A stretch of 64,000 bases of DNA from Enterovibrio norvegicus FF-33 (GCF_000286835.2 NZ_AJYD02000038.1:335400-399399); one strand, 5' to 3'. Counted from the stretch's first letter, positions 7,293-16,634 are shown. Notes: generated by a model not told the origin, from the sequence alone. Numbers and translations are program-made.

Positions 7293-9449
7293 ATGGCCAA
7301 AACCAAGTCAGCTTCTGAAATCGAACCTACTGGTGTTCTAGCAATTCCATACCAAGATACGTCTATGGAAATCTGGGACAGCAAGTACCGCTTAAAAAGC
7401 AAACACGGTGAAGCAATCGATGTCACACTCGATGACACATTCAAGCGTGTTGCTCGTGCACTTGCCGATCTCGAAGAGAAATCGGTACAAGACAAATGGT
7501 ACCAAGAATTTTTGTGGGCACTTCGTCACGGTGCAATCCCGGCAGGACGCATCACGTCTAACGCTGGCGCTTTCGAGCACAAGCCTGCAACGTCTACCAT
7601 CAACTGCACGGTAAGTGGCACCATTGAAGATTCAATGGATGACATTCTAGGTAAAGTTCATGAAGCAGGCCTGACCCTAAAAGCGGGTTGTGGTATTGGC
7701 TACGATTTCTCTACCTTACGTCCACGTGGCGCGTTTGTATCAGGCGCTGGTGCGTACACATCAGGCCCACTGTCGTTCATGGATATCTACGACAAGATGT
7801 GCTTTACCGTGTCGTCTGCAGGTGGTCGTCGTGGCGCACAAATGGGTACCATGGATATTCGTCACCCTGACGTGATGGAATTCATCCGTGCCAAGCGTGA
7901 AAATGGCCGTCTGCGTCAATTCAACTTGTCACTACTGATCAACGAAGAATTCATTGAAGCAGTGAAGAACGACGGCGAATGGCAGTTAATCTTCCCTGTC
8001 ACTGAAAAAGAAGCACGTCAGGATAAAACTGATCTGCACAACGATGCCAATATCGTGTGGGCAGACTGGCCAAGCAGCGAAGGATTTGTTGAAGACGAAA
8101 TCGGCCGCATTGCGTGCAAGATCTACCGCACCATGCCAGCGCGCAATCTTTGGAACGTCATCATGACGTCAACCTACGACTACGCAGAACCTGGCTTCAT
8201 TCTGATCGACAAAGTTAACCAGATGAACAACAACTGGTTCTGTGAAGAGATCCGTGCAACGAATCCTTGTGGTGAGCAGCCTCTTCCACCGTATGGTGCG
8301 TGCCTACTAGGTTCAGTTAACCTGACCAAATTCGTTCGTGACCCATTCACAGAGAAAGCACGTTTCGATTGGGAAATGTATCGTAAGGTTGTCGCGACTT
8401 TCACCCGTATGTTGGACAACGTGGTGGAGATCAACCAACTGCCGTTAGCAAAACAGCGTGAAGAGATCGAAACCAAACGCCGTCACGGTATGGGTTTCCT
8501 TGGTTTGGGCTCTACGCTGACGATGCTTCGCCACAAATACGGCAGCGCTGCGTCTATCGCGTTCACTGAGCAAGTTTCTCAGGAAATGGCGATCACCGGT
8601 TGGGAACAAGCTGTTGCACTTGCCGAAGAGAAAGGCGTTGCACCTGTGATGGACCAGGAATTCGTTGTTACCGCTAAAATGCTCCGTCTACGCCCAGAGA
8701 TGGCAACAGACGGCATTAAGATTGGTGACAAGGTGAAAGGCAAAGTTCTTCACGCCAAATACAGCCGTTACATGCAGCAAATTGGCGATATTCGCCCAGA
8801 TTTAATTGCAAAGCTGGTTGAGAAAGGCGGTCGCTTTACGCACCACAGTTCAATTGCACCAACAGGAACAATTTCACTGTCGCTAGCGAATAACGCGAGT
8901 AATGGTATCGAGCCAAGCTTTGCGCATCACTACACGCGTAACGTGATTAAACCGGGTAAGAAATCGAAAGAAAGCGTCGACGTGTATAGCTTTGAGTTGC
9001 TGGCCTACCGCGAGATTATCAACACCAAAGCGATGCCATACAGCACCAAAGAAGACGAGCAATTACCTGAGTATTTCATCACCGCCGACGACATTACACC
9101 AAGTCAGCACGTAGAAGTTCAGGCTGCTGCGCAACGTTGGATAGACTCTTCAATCTCGAAAACCGCCAATGTGCCAACCGACTTCCCGTTTGAAGACTTC
9201 AAGAACATCTACATGGATGCGTATGATAAAGGTCTGAAAGGCTGTACGACCTTCCGCTTCAACCCAGAAGTGTTCCAAGGTGTATTGGTGAAAGATGAAG
9301 ATCTTGAGAAAACCACGTACGTGTTTACGCTGGAAGACGGCTCTACCTTCGAAGCCAAAGGCAACGAGAAGATTGAGTACGACGGCGAGATTCACTCAGC
9401 AGCAAACCTTTACGATGCGCTGAAAGAAGGCTACTACGGTAAGTTTTAA
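7293..9449 (+). CDS. nrdJa: B12-dependent (class II) ribonucleotide reductase, catalytic subunit NrdJa
   Basis: 718 residues from the ATG at 7293, chosen because GAGGT lies nine bases before it; a GTG at 7281 in the same frame would overlap that site. The protein reduces ribonucleotides to deoxyribonucleotides with a thiyl radical made through adenosylcobalamin, so it needs neither oxygen nor a diiron subunit. NPCGEQPL (324-331) holds the radical cysteine Cys326; Cys105 in INCTVSG is one of the substrate-reducing pair. The C-terminal TSCPD domain and CxxC tail of full-length NrdJ are missing and are encoded by the next gene, as in the NrdJa/NrdJb pair of Pseudomonas aeruginosa. NrdR-like boxes stand upstream. 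Confidence 0.92.
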   Translation: MAKTKSASEIEPTGVLAIPYQDTSMEIWDSKYRLKSKHGEAIDVTLDDTFKRVARALADLEEKSVQDKWYQEFLWALRHGAIPAGRITSNAGAFEHKPATSTINCTVSGTIEDSMDDILGKVHEAGLTLKAGCGIGYDFSTLRPRGAFVSGAGAYTSGPLSFMDIYDKMCFTVSSAGGRRGAQMGTMDIRHPDVMEFIRAKRENGRLRQFNLSLLINEEFIEAVKNDGEWQLIFPVTEKEARQDKTDLHNDANIVWADWPSSEGFVEDEIGRIACKIYRTMPARNLWNVIMTSTYDYAEPGFILIDKVNQMNNNWFCEEIRATNPCGEQPLPPYGACLLGSVNLTKFVRDPFTEKARFDWEMYRKVVATFTRMLDNVVEINQLPLAKQREEIETKRRHGMGFLGLGSTLTMLRHKYGSAASIAFTEQVSQEMAITGWEQAVALAEEKGVAPVMDQEFVVTAKMLRLRPEMATDGIKIGDKVKGKVLHAKYSRYMQQIGDIRPDLIAKLVEKGGRFTHHSSIAPTGTISLSLANNASNGIEPSFAHHYTRNVIKPGKKSKESVDVYSFELLAYREIINTKAMPYSTKEDEQLPEYFITADDITPSQHVEVQAAAQRWIDSSISKTANVPTDFPFEDFKNIYMDAYDKGLKGCTTFRFNPEVFQGVLVKDEDLEKTTYVFTLEDGSTFEAKGNEKIEYDGEIHSAANLYDALKEGYYGKF

Positions 9450-9452
9450 TCC

Positions 9453-9519
9453 TATCCCCGAGTAACCTCAAGATACTCGGGGATACACATTGTCAGGATG
9501 GCTTGCGATCAAGCTGTCC
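9453..9519 (+). repeat. Two strong hairpins between nrdJa and nrdJb
   Basis: The first is a perfect 12-bp inverted repeat, TATCCCCGAGTA (9453-9464) and TACTCGGGGATA (9474-9485), with a nine-base loop. The second pairs GGATGGCTTG (9496-9505) with CAAGCTGTCC (9510-9519), counting two G-U pairs, around a CGAT loop. Neither has a T tract, so they are not typical terminators; they could set transcript stability or the ratio of the two subunits. Confidence 0.7.
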
Positions 9520-9540
9520 ACTCTGAAGAAGTAATTCGTT

Positions 9541-10242
9541 ATGACACGTAAAATCGAAAGCAAAATTGTTTCTTATAAAGTAAAAAGCAAAGACGTCGTT
9601 CAAGAATCACCGGTTAAATTGGTAGAAGACGTCGCGCCAGTGCTAGAAACCATGCATGAAGAAATGCCACGTCCAGAGGTTTTGCTGGGTACCACCTACA
9701 AGCTGAAAACCCCTGAGCACGTTTCTGAGCATTCTCTGTTCATCACCATCAACGATGTCGTGTTGAACGAAGGCACCGATCATGCAATGCGTCAGCCATT
9801 TGAGATTTTCATCAACAGTAAGAGCCTTGAGCATTACCAGTGGATTGTGGCGTTAACGCGCATTATCTCTGCCGTATTCCGTAAAGGTGGCGATTGCACA
9901 TTCTTGGTTGAAGAGCTTCGCTCAGTGTTCGATCCAAAAGGCGGTTACTGGAATAAAGGCAAATATGTGCCTTCGTTGATTGCAGAAATCGGCAACGTTA
10001 TTGAACAACATCTGATGCAAATCGGCATGCTGGATAATCCAGAAATGGATGAACACCAAAAAGCATTCCTTGAAGCGAAGCGTGCTGAAAACACAGCGAA
10101 AGTGGAACCAAAAGCAGAAGAAGAAGTGAACACAGGCTTCCCGCCAAGTGCGACGCTTTGCTATAAGTGCCACAACAAAGCGGTTGTTGTAAAAGACGGC
10201 TGCCAGACTTGCCTAAACTGCGGCGATTCTAAGTGCGGTTAA
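9541..10242 (+). CDS. nrdJb: NrdJb: TSCPD-domain subunit of split class II ribonucleotide reductase
   Basis: 233 residues. The middle (about 55-165) matches the TSCPD domain that normally ends class II reductases, and the last 30 residues contain six cysteines in CYKC, CQTC, NC and KC arrangements, as in the redox-active tail that re-reduces the active-site disulfide and may bind zinc. A charged linker rich in Glu and Lys joins them. The gene lies 91 bases after nrdJa, with a GAAGAAG ribosome site, and is ended by a terminator at 10263-10287. Its need for the catalytic subunit is known from Pseudomonas; here it is inferred. Confidence 0.88.
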   Translation: MTRKIESKIVSYKVKSKDVVQESPVKLVEDVAPVLETMHEEMPRPEVLLGTTYKLKTPEHVSEHSLFITINDVVLNEGTDHAMRQPFEIFINSKSLEHYQWIVALTRIISAVFRKGGDCTFLVEELRSVFDPKGGYWNKGKYVPSLIAEIGNVIEQHLMQIGMLDNPEMDEHQKAFLEAKRAENTAKVEPKAEEEVNTGFPPSATLCYKCHNKAVVVKDGCQTCLNCGDSKCG

Positions 10243-10262
10243 ACGCATAATTGCTCGAGAAG

Positions 10263-10287
10263 GGCTTCCTGTAGGAAGCCTTTTTTA
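10263..10287 (+). terminator. Terminator of the nrdJ operon
   Basis: GGCTTCCT and AGGAAGCC form a perfect 8-bp stem around GT, followed by TTTTTT. Confidence 0.9.
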
Positions 10288-10430
10288 TAGGTTCACATTC
10301 AGCAAGCGTTATCTCATTCAATATTTTCGAACACTACCCCCAGATTTTTCCGCTTTTTTGCCTGCTATCCTTTCTCTATAGTTGTTATCACAATAAGACA
10401 CAGTAAACACGAATATTAATAGGGCATGAA

Positions 10431-11021
10431 ATGGCAAATGTACTGGTTCTAAAATCGAGCATTCTTGGCGAGTATTCTTCTTCAACAACATTGATTGATG
10501 GAATGGTTGACCAACTTGGCCGCGACAATTTCATTATCGAGCGTGATTTGGCCGCGCACCCCGTTCCCGTGCTGGATGGTGAACTTGCGACAGGTTTACG
10601 TGGAGCGAAAAACCCCACTCAGAAACAGCAAGATGCGCTAGCGCTGTCGGACCAATTAATTAACGAAATCCAAGCCAGTGATACGTTGGTTATCGCTGCG
10701 CCAATGTACAACTTTTCCATTCCAACACAGCTAAAAAACTGGTTCGATTTTATTGCACGTGCGGGAGTGACATTTGCATATACAGAGCAAGGCCCGCAAG
10801 GTCTATTGACTGGCAAGAAAGCCATCATAGTGACAACGCGAGGCGGCATTCACAAAGACACTGAAAACGACCATGTCGTCGGCTACCTCAAAACGGTACT
10901 TAGCTTTGTTGGTATTACCGACATTGAATTTGTTTACAGCGAAGCCTTAGCAATGGGTGATGAACCTGCCAAGGCTTCAATGGAGCAAGCTGCAAAAGAC
11001 TTACTAGGCTTAGTTTCCTAG
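10431..11021 (+). CDS. azoR: FMN-dependent NADH:quinone/azo oxidoreductase AzoR
   Basis: 196 residues, the normal AzoR length. The flavodoxin-like fold begins with [18 protein letters not shown], the phosphate-binding loop for FMN, and continues with [27 protein letters not shown] and TTRGG, all strongly conserved in the family. The enzyme reduces quinones and azo compounds with NADH in the cytoplasm and helps against thiol and quinone stress. It is monocistronic; a terminator lies at 11117-11140. Confidence 0.93.
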   Translation: MANVLVLKSSILGEYSSSTTLIDGMVDQLGRDNFIIERDLAAHPVPVLDGELATGLRGAKNPTQKQQDALALSDQLINEIQASDTLVIAAPMYNFSIPTQLKNWFDFIARAGVTFAYTEQGPQGLLTGKKAIIVTTRGGIHKDTENDHVVGYLKTVLSFVGITDIEFVYSEALAMGDEPAKASMEQAAKDLLGLVS

Positions 11022-11116
11022 CCCGCGCGTCCAATTCATTGCAAATATATTGCCAACATCAAACGCGAGAAGTAGCCAACACTTGGTCACGTTTCGCGCT
11101 TTGATTTTCTTTATTT

Positions 11117-11140
11117 GGGCTCCCTGAGCCCCCTTTTTTT
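11117..11140 (+). terminator. Terminator after azoR
   Basis: GGGCTC, loop CCT, GAGCCC, then CC and a run of seven T. It stands about 95 bases after the azoR stop codon. Confidence 0.8.
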
Positions 11141-11245
11141 ACCTTATCCCCGAGCAACCTCTCAGCCTTGTTTATCTCCCATTTTCTTTTGTCCTTAAAT
11201 CCCGTTTTATAAGCCATCAGCGAATTCATACTGTTGGAGTCATAA

Positions 11246-11722
11246 ATGATTAAAAGCAATCCATTTTCAGATAAAGATCCCGATCGCGCAGAAATTTGGG
11301 ACATGCTCGTCGCCAAAGATATTCAGGCTTACACCCAAGCGAATTGGTCAATGGTGGAAAACGACTTTCTGGAGCATGAATTTTTTGCCGTGAATGCAGG
11401 ATTCGATCAAGACCCGGGGAAATGGAACTTGGCATTTTCACGTTTCGGAGATTACCGAGACTCATGGTTAGAAGCTGCGCGTGCAAGTCTTGATACGAAA
11501 TACGCAGAGCCTCTAGAAGACGCTATTCATAAGCTCACCACGCTTGAACAAATCGAAGTAAAAGACGGCAAAGCCATCGCGCGTAAGCAGTTTGATGGCA
11601 CCATTCAGGTTGTCGGCAAAGAACCTGAGGTGCTGAAGTGGCAAACGCTGTATTACCTGAAGCAAACCGAATCAGGCTGGAAAATTGTAGGCTTCACGGG
11701 TTACCTTCCCTACACTGCCTAA
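11246..11722 (+). CDS. NTF2-like (SnoaL-like) hypothetical protein
   Basis: 158 residues, no signal peptide or membrane helix. The helical N-terminal half followed by strands with the ending YYLKQTESGWKIVGFTGYLPY is typical of the cone-shaped NTF2/SnoaL fold, which serves as a ligand-binding or catalytic scaffold in many unrelated functions. A GGAG ribosome site precedes the ATG. It has its own terminator and no obvious partner, so no function is proposed. Confidence 0.6.
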   Translation: MIKSNPFSDKDPDRAEIWDMLVAKDIQAYTQANWSMVENDFLEHEFFAVNAGFDQDPGKWNLAFSRFGDYRDSWLEAARASLDTKYAEPLEDAIHKLTTLEQIEVKDGKAIARKQFDGTIQVVGKEPEVLKWQTLYYLKQTESGWKIVGFTGYLPYTA

Positions 11723-11736
11723 ATACCAAACATAAA

Positions 11737-11764
11737 GAAGCGGGCTCTAAAGCCCGCTTTTTTG
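11737..11764 (+). terminator. Terminator after the NTF2-like gene
   Basis: AAGCGGGCT, loop CTAA, AGCCCGCTT followed by a T run. Confidence 0.9.
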
Positions 11765-11818
11765 TTCATCAGATTGACCATCGCATACATTCCAACGCGT
11801 AGGTGCCAGCTTCTTAGT

Positions 11819-13213
11819 TTAGAAGTCCATCTGCAAGTAAATCGTGTTGTAGTTACTGCCACCTTTGATTCGACCAAACTGGCTCGCTTTCTCAAAAATC
11901 GCCGAACGGTGATGAATTGAATAACCCAACCACAGATTGTTCAATTTCTTCTGACCAATCAAATCACCGACATTCACATCAACAGAAAGATCAATGTAGT
12001 TGAGCAAATGGCTTGGCTCATAACCTTTGCGCTCCATTTCAGAGCTTTCTACATAGGTGATGTTATTGACGTATGACAAACCTTCTGCCGCACCGATTCG
12101 CCATTCTGTTGGCCAATCGAACGTGTAATAGGCCTTAATCGCCATCACAAACTCGGCTGACGAGGCTTGTACCTCAGAACTCCAGTGCCAAACAACGCCA
12201 GGCGTCAAGTAAATATCCAGTGGGACGCCAAACAGAGAGTCAGTCAACGGATGCCCATAAAACACCGAGGTTAACGTATTACCATAGGGGTCTTTTTCCG
12301 TACCACCTGCAATGATCTCACCAATGTTAGAAGGCGTTGCCCAACCATACGCTAATCGCCAATATGGACGAGTCGAAATCTCTCGTTCGCCATCGCGTTT
12401 GTGATCATTGAAGAAACCGAAACCAGCGAAAACCTCCCCTTGCCAATTCTTGTCGATGGTAGCCGCATGGCGAACATTCTTATCAAAATACGTCGCGTAT
12501 GCCGCCCCGACGAGATAAAGATTGGAATAGACGTGGTAACGCCCTTTCATGCCCGCTTTGAGATCAACGCCAGCTCCAATGTGTACCCCTTCATTTCGGT
12601 ATTCTGACAACCCGTAATAGAAGCTATTGAAGTCTGCATCTTTGTAACGCGCCGAAACCGTCGCGTCGAGGTCAAAATCCTCTGTATGAATTGTTTTACC
12701 GAGCGTGGCAACACTGTGGAAACGATAATCTTTATCCGATAACACATCGAGATCTGCATACCAGCCATCACCAAGTTGGCGTTTTAGTTGGAAACCAAAG
12801 TCGCCGGTATCACCGCCGATATCGTTCTGTACGGCCGTCGGCAAATCAATAAATCGCATGCGAAGGATAGCATTGACCCGCCACTCATCTTCTTCCCAAA
12901 GACGGATGCCGCCTTCTGTTCCATTGATGAAAAACGCTTCATCTTGGTAGAACATCATAGGGACGAAGCTGGAGACATTCGCGCTGCCACCTTCGGCGTA
13001 AGGAACACCAGCAGAACGTAACGTGGCGGCTATGCCCCAGTTTTCGCTTCGCTTAAGGCGCAGTGTTTCGACAGTATCGACGTCAGGCTTCTTTGTCTCT
13101 ATCGCCACATCGAGACGAGTTTCAGTGGTATCTGTGGCGTCAACAACTTCAGCCCAACACACAGGGGTTAATAAGGTTGCTACTAAAGCGAGGTATTTGG
13201 GAGTATTCAACAT
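11819..13213 (-). CDS. Outer-membrane beta-barrel protein, MipA/OmpV-like
   Basis: 464 residues. A signal peptide ends about residue 21 (VCWA, then E). The rest alternates aromatic and polar residues in short strands with acidic and glycine turns, and the protein ends in LQMDF, the C-terminal phenylalanine expected of barrels assembled by the BAM complex. The segment MMFYQDEAFFINGTEGGIRLWEEDEWRVNAILRM, read in parts, resembles the start of MipA/OmpV proteins, though at 464 residues it is longer than the usual 250-300. MipA-type proteins are scaffolds for murein enzymes; OmpV is a porin-like antigen. The exact role is open. Confidence 0.65.
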   Translation of the reverse strand: MLNTPKYLALVATLLTPVCWAEVVDATDTTETRLDVAIETKKPDVDTVETLRLKRSENWGIAATLRSAGVPYAEGGSANVSSFVPMMFYQDEAFFINGTEGGIRLWEEDEWRVNAILRMRFIDLPTAVQNDIGGDTGDFGFQLKRQLGDGWYADLDVLSDKDYRFHSVATLGKTIHTEDFDLDATVSARYKDADFNSFYYGLSEYRNEGVHIGAGVDLKAGMKGRYHVYSNLYLVGAAYATYFDKNVRHAATIDKNWQGEVFAGFGFFNDHKRDGEREISTRPYWRLAYGWATPSNIGEIIAGGTEKDPYGNTLTSVFYGHPLTDSLFGVPLDIYLTPGVVWHWSSEVQASSAEFVMAIKAYYTFDWPTEWRIGAAEGLSYVNNITYVESSEMERKGYEPSHLLNYIDLSVDVNVGDLIGQKKLNNLWLGYSIHHRSAIFEKASQFGRIKGGSNYNTIYLQMDF

Positions 13214-13376
13214 TAAAGACGCGGTTTATTAGTTCATATTGCGACCAGTTTAACTTAAGGACAAGTAACTGTGTGATTTTAAAGATAAGAATAAGCAAAA
13301 TTATGGTTGATTCCCTTCGGGTCAAGGCTAGCAAAACTCATCATTTCACTTGCCCTAACCCGAACAGGAGAAGGCA

Positions 13377-14012
13377 TCAACGTTCGCGCGCCGTCAACAC
13401 AAACAAGTCAACATGTCCCAGCAAGGAAGGGTTAATAGGCCGGATCGGGTTTGCGTTGTGCCAAACGGCATGATCGTCGAGCAGCGCCACATCTCCGTCG
13501 TTCATTGCCAGCGAAAAGAACGGCTGCTCGGCTTTGTCTTTGTACACCAAAATTTCCCCGCCTTGCACGTTTTTCCGATGAATTGCCGCTATCGCAATAT
13601 GATCAAAGCCATCCTGATGCACTCCTTCTGGCGACACGGGAGTGATGTCATTTAGGGTAATCACTCTCATTTGATGGATCTCGATGTCCTGCTGATCGTC
13701 CAGTTCATTGTTGTCTTTAAACAATCGACAAAGCTCAAAGAACCCTTCCGAATGAAGAACATTCGGCGACAAGTCTTCAAAATGGCGAACAACACCACCT
13801 TGGTGTTGGTTAATGGATCGGCTTTGCACAAAGGTGTGTTGGGGCATTTGGCGGACAGCGCCAGCATCACACTGCACGATGGAATAGCGTCTTAATCTGT
13901 ATTGACCATCGGCGTGTGCGGTAGTTGGCAAATGGTCAAACGTCGGTTCGAGTTCTTGTACTGCTAGGTCGCTGATATGACATAGCTGCATAAGATAATC
14001 TGGATGATACAT
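13377..14012 (-). CDS. Fe(II)/2-oxoglutarate dioxygenase family protein (IDO-like)
   Basis: 211 residues from the ATG at 14012, which has a strong GGAGG site seven bases before it; an upstream start in frame at 14063 has none. The double-stranded beta-helix metal motif appears as HQD (in EGVHQDGFDH) and a distal His in DDHAVWHNANPI. The layout matches the 2OG-Fe dioxygenase family (Pfam PF10014 as I recall) that includes the L-isoleucine hydroxylase of Bacillus thuringiensis; those enzymes hydroxylate free amino acids. The true substrate is unknown, and no biosynthetic partner gene is beside it. Confidence 0.7.
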   Translation of the reverse strand: MYHPDYLMQLCHISDLAVQELEPTFDHLPTTAHADGQYRLRRYSIVQCDAGAVRQMPQHTFVQSRSINQHQGGVVRHFEDLSPNVLHSEGFFELCRLFKDNNELDDQQDIEIHQMRVITLNDITPVSPEGVHQDGFDHIAIAAIHRKNVQGGEILVYKDKAEQPFFSLAMNDGDVALLDDHAVWHNANPIRPINPSLLGHVDLFVLTARER

Positions 14013-14356
14013 GTTACGTCCTCCATATCGATCTCTTAACGAGCATCTCTGGGTAAGAAACACACGATAACTGTCATTACATTAAGTTAACGTCACCACA
14101 TCAATTTTGACAAACATTCACAGAGTGATTAATTAATCGATATGGGATATACGCACAGATAAACTATACATATTACAAATGCCAGAATAATAATTTGCAT
14201 AATTTGATCTGCGCCTCGTGTAAAAACACAGATTGAGAACTTCACCTCGAACCTCGCCCTTCCATTCAGCTAACATTCATCTTCAGTCGATATGATGAAG
14301 TTGTAGTCACTCACAGGACGCTAACCGAGTGACCCTCAACCAACAGAGGTATTTAG

Positions 14357-15127
14357 ATGGGAAGAATGTTTAAAGCGCTGATTATCGTTCCAATTCTGGT
14401 GATTCGTGTGCCGGCTTATGCTGAGCAACTCGACGTAAAAGTACCCGAAAATAGCCAGAGCATTTCTTATCAGCAGCCACAAGCCGGTCACGAAGCGAGC
14501 CTTTCAGAGCTGTTTTCTATTCCTTCATTCCGCGCCCAAGCCATCGCACAACCACATGCCGATTTAACCAAGCTTTATGCCTCAGCCCCAGCTGCTCAGG
14601 CAGAACTAGAACAACTTGCCAGCGATATTGCCAAACAAAGTAACGGCAACGTGTTATCCGCTGGATTGAAAGGACTGGAGCGCGCAACCGAAAAGGTCAA
14701 TAAAGAACTCGATGGTGATGTATCACGCCTCACTGACCTTGTTCGAATCACTGTGGAAACGGACTCAATAGAAGATTTGAATATCGCTTATGAGCAATTA
14801 GCCGCGTCAGCGAAAACAATGGAAGTCATCAATCGTTTCCATACTCCTCGCCCGTCTGGATATCGAGATATTAAAGTCTTGGTTGCTTTGCCAGAAAGCA
14901 AAATGATTGCTGAAGTTCAACTTCACTTAAAAGCCATTTCTGGGGTTAAAAATGGTAAGGAACATGAGAACTACGAGCAGATACAAACCATCGAGCGCAG
15001 TGCGACGTTGAATGCTCGCGATTTGAGCCAATATGAAGTGGCAAAAATTGAAAAGCTACGAAAAGAGTCTCGTGCCTTGTATGACCATGCATGGCAAGGT
15101 TATGAACCGTACGGTATTGCCATTTAG
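14357..15127 (+). CDS. relV: RelV-type small alarmone (ppGpp) synthetase
   Basis: 256 residues, one less than I recall for V. cholerae RelV. The RelA/SpoT synthetase core spans about 85-195. The residues remembered as critical in RelV (K107, D129, R132, L150, E188) map with a constant offset of two to Lys105, Asp127, Arg130, Leu148 and Glu186; GYRD (169-171) matches the substrate tyrosine loop and EVQ the catalytic glutamate. There is no hydrolase, TGS or ACT domain, so the enzyme only makes (p)ppGpp from ATP and GDP/GTP. The N-terminus (MFKALIIVPILVIRVPAYA, residues 4-22) looks like a cleavable signal peptide, which is strange for a cytoplasmic nucleotide enzyme. An AGAGG site precedes the ATG. 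Confidence 0.88.
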   Translation: MGRMFKALIIVPILVIRVPAYAEQLDVKVPENSQSISYQQPQAGHEASLSELFSIPSFRAQAIAQPHADLTKLYASAPAAQAELEQLASDIAKQSNGNVLSAGLKGLERATEKVNKELDGDVSRLTDLVRITVETDSIEDLNIAYEQLAASAKTMEVINRFHTPRPSGYRDIKVLVALPESKMIAEVQLHLKAISGVKNGKEHENYEQIQTIERSATLNARDLSQYEVAKIEKLRKESRALYDHAWQGYEPYGIAI

Positions 15128-15141
15128 TGCATTTCAAATAC

Positions 15142-15168
15142 TTTAAGGGCGCACTTTGCGCCCTTAAA
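15142..15168. terminator. Bidirectional terminator between relV and the glycosyltransferase
   Basis: TTTAAGGGCGC and GCGCCCTTAAA form a perfect 11-bp stem around a five-base loop, flanked by A and T rich sequence on both sides. Confidence 0.8.
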
Positions 15169-15208
15169 CTGTTCATTAACCCCGCCGCGTCACTAGAGCC
15201 CACTAGCC

Positions 15209-16351
15209 TCAAACACTTTCGATCCATCCAGATAATCGCTTGGCTTGCACGTAAGCATTAAAGCTATCAACGACTCGCTTGTGAGCGTGGTAGCCCATTT
15301 TTAGCCGCTCTTGAAAAGTAAGCCGAGCAAACTGAGCCAAGCTGGTAGCTAACTGTTGTACATTTTGCTCATCCACTAAATAGCCTGTTTCTGGAGTGAC
15401 GATTTCTTTACAGCCCATGATATTGGTCGTAATGACGGGCGTCCCCACCGCCATTGCTTCTTTAAGAACCAACGGCCCTGTATCAACACATCCTGTTTTG
15501 GAAAAGCAGAACGGTGCCACTAAGCAATCGTAGTCAGCCAAATGTTCTTTCACCCAATCATGAGGTTTTGCGCCGAGAAAAGTTACACGCTTAGAAAGTC
15601 CGTGCTCGCTGACCTGCTTAATTAGGTCTTCCTCCATATCGCCAGTGCCTACAATATCCAGTTGAAACTCAACCCGATCTTTCAAGGACGCTAACGCCTC
15701 TATGAGGTGATGCACACCTTTTTGTTCAACCAAACGCCCCAAGAACACAAGACGAAGGTGAGAAGAGGGCTGCTTCCCGCGAAGGATAAATTTATCTGTT
15801 GTCACACCACAATGGAGTAATTTGACGTTACCGCGCGCCACGTTATCAAAGTCATTGAGCATGTCTTGGCAGACTGCGACAACGAAATCACTCGCTTCGA
15901 TTTTGTTCTTAATATCAAATGCTGCCTCGTACACATCGTGTCCATGTGCCACAAACGAACAACTGATATTAAGCAGTCTCGCTGCAACAATAGCGTGTGC
16001 AGCGGTATGTTGAGCAAAATGGGCATGCACATGATCCACTTTTTTCTCCGCCAATTGCATTGCAAGTTTAAGGCCATAGTAGAACAGTGAACGCTTAGGC
16101 AAACCAACTTGACCATAGACGAAATGCATAGCCTTGAGCAGTCCCCGTTGAGAAATCTGAGTCCAAAGATTCCAGTCAACATCTTGCGCAATTTCTGCCA
16201 AGTCGTAGTCAAAACGCTGCTCACTTTTATTGATATCAAAGGCAAACACCATAACCTCATGACCACATGCTTTAATGGACTCAACTTCGGTTTGAATAAA
16301 AGTTTCGCTCAGGACAGGATACGTAGGGGCGATAAAGGCGACTTTTTTCAT
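15209..16351 (-). CDS. Glycosyltransferase, GT-B fold (GT4 family)
   Basis: 380 residues. The N-terminal Rossmann domain begins VAFIAPTYPVLSETFI, a stretch typical of colanic-acid type GT4 enzymes, and continues with HVHAHFAQHTAAHAI and AHGHD. The C-terminal domain has FLGRLVEQKGVHHLIEA and the nucleotide-sugar EX7E region ending in KEAMAVGTPVITTNIMGCKEIV. It transfers a sugar from a nucleotide donor to a growing glycan on the cytoplasmic face. It faces away from the second glycosyltransferase and flippase genes, with 283 bases between, so the three probably form one small glycan locus. Confidence 0.88.
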   Translation of the reverse strand: MKKVAFIAPTYPVLSETFIQTEVESIKACGHEVMVFAFDINKSEQRFDYDLAEIAQDVDWNLWTQISQRGLLKAMHFVYGQVGLPKRSLFYYGLKLAMQLAEKKVDHVHAHFAQHTAAHAIVAARLLNISCSFVAHGHDVYEAAFDIKNKIEASDFVVAVCQDMLNDFDNVARGNVKLLHCGVTTDKFILRGKQPSSHLRLVFLGRLVEQKGVHHLIEALASLKDRVEFQLDIVGTGDMEEDLIKQVSEHGLSKRVTFLGAKPHDWVKEHLADYDCLVAPFCFSKTGCVDTGPLVLKEAMAVGTPVITTNIMGCKEIVTPETGYLVDEQNVQQLATSLAQFARLTFQERLKMGYHAHKRVVDSFNAYVQAKRLSGWIESV

Positions 16352-16634
16352 TGGGACACGCTCAGGCTGCTGCTTTTTTATGTGTATTCAGCCAATAGCA
16401 AATAAAGTGCCAACTAAAGTTAGTGATATTTATTAATCAGTTAGCGTTAATAGAAGCTAACAACACTACGAAACCTGCATCGTTTTGTCAGTTTGACATT
16501 CAATATGCATCTTTTCGCCCGTACTAGGTACGCGCCCCTATCGCCCTTCTATAAAAATACTTATAAGTCAACAGCTTGAAATAATGGCACATTCTGTGCT
16601 GTTGTTGAGTTTCGTCTGGCCATAGGAGCACATC

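Noticed and set aside
11146-11164. ATCCCCGAGCAACCTC near azoR resembling the nrdJa-nrdJb hairpin arm
   Set aside because: One mismatch over 16-17 bases is within chance for this window length, and the second copy forms no hairpin.
16440-16461. GTTAGC/GCTAAC inverted repeat between the divergent glycosyltransferase genes
   Set aside because: Only six base pairs with a ten-base loop; too short to support a regulatory claim.
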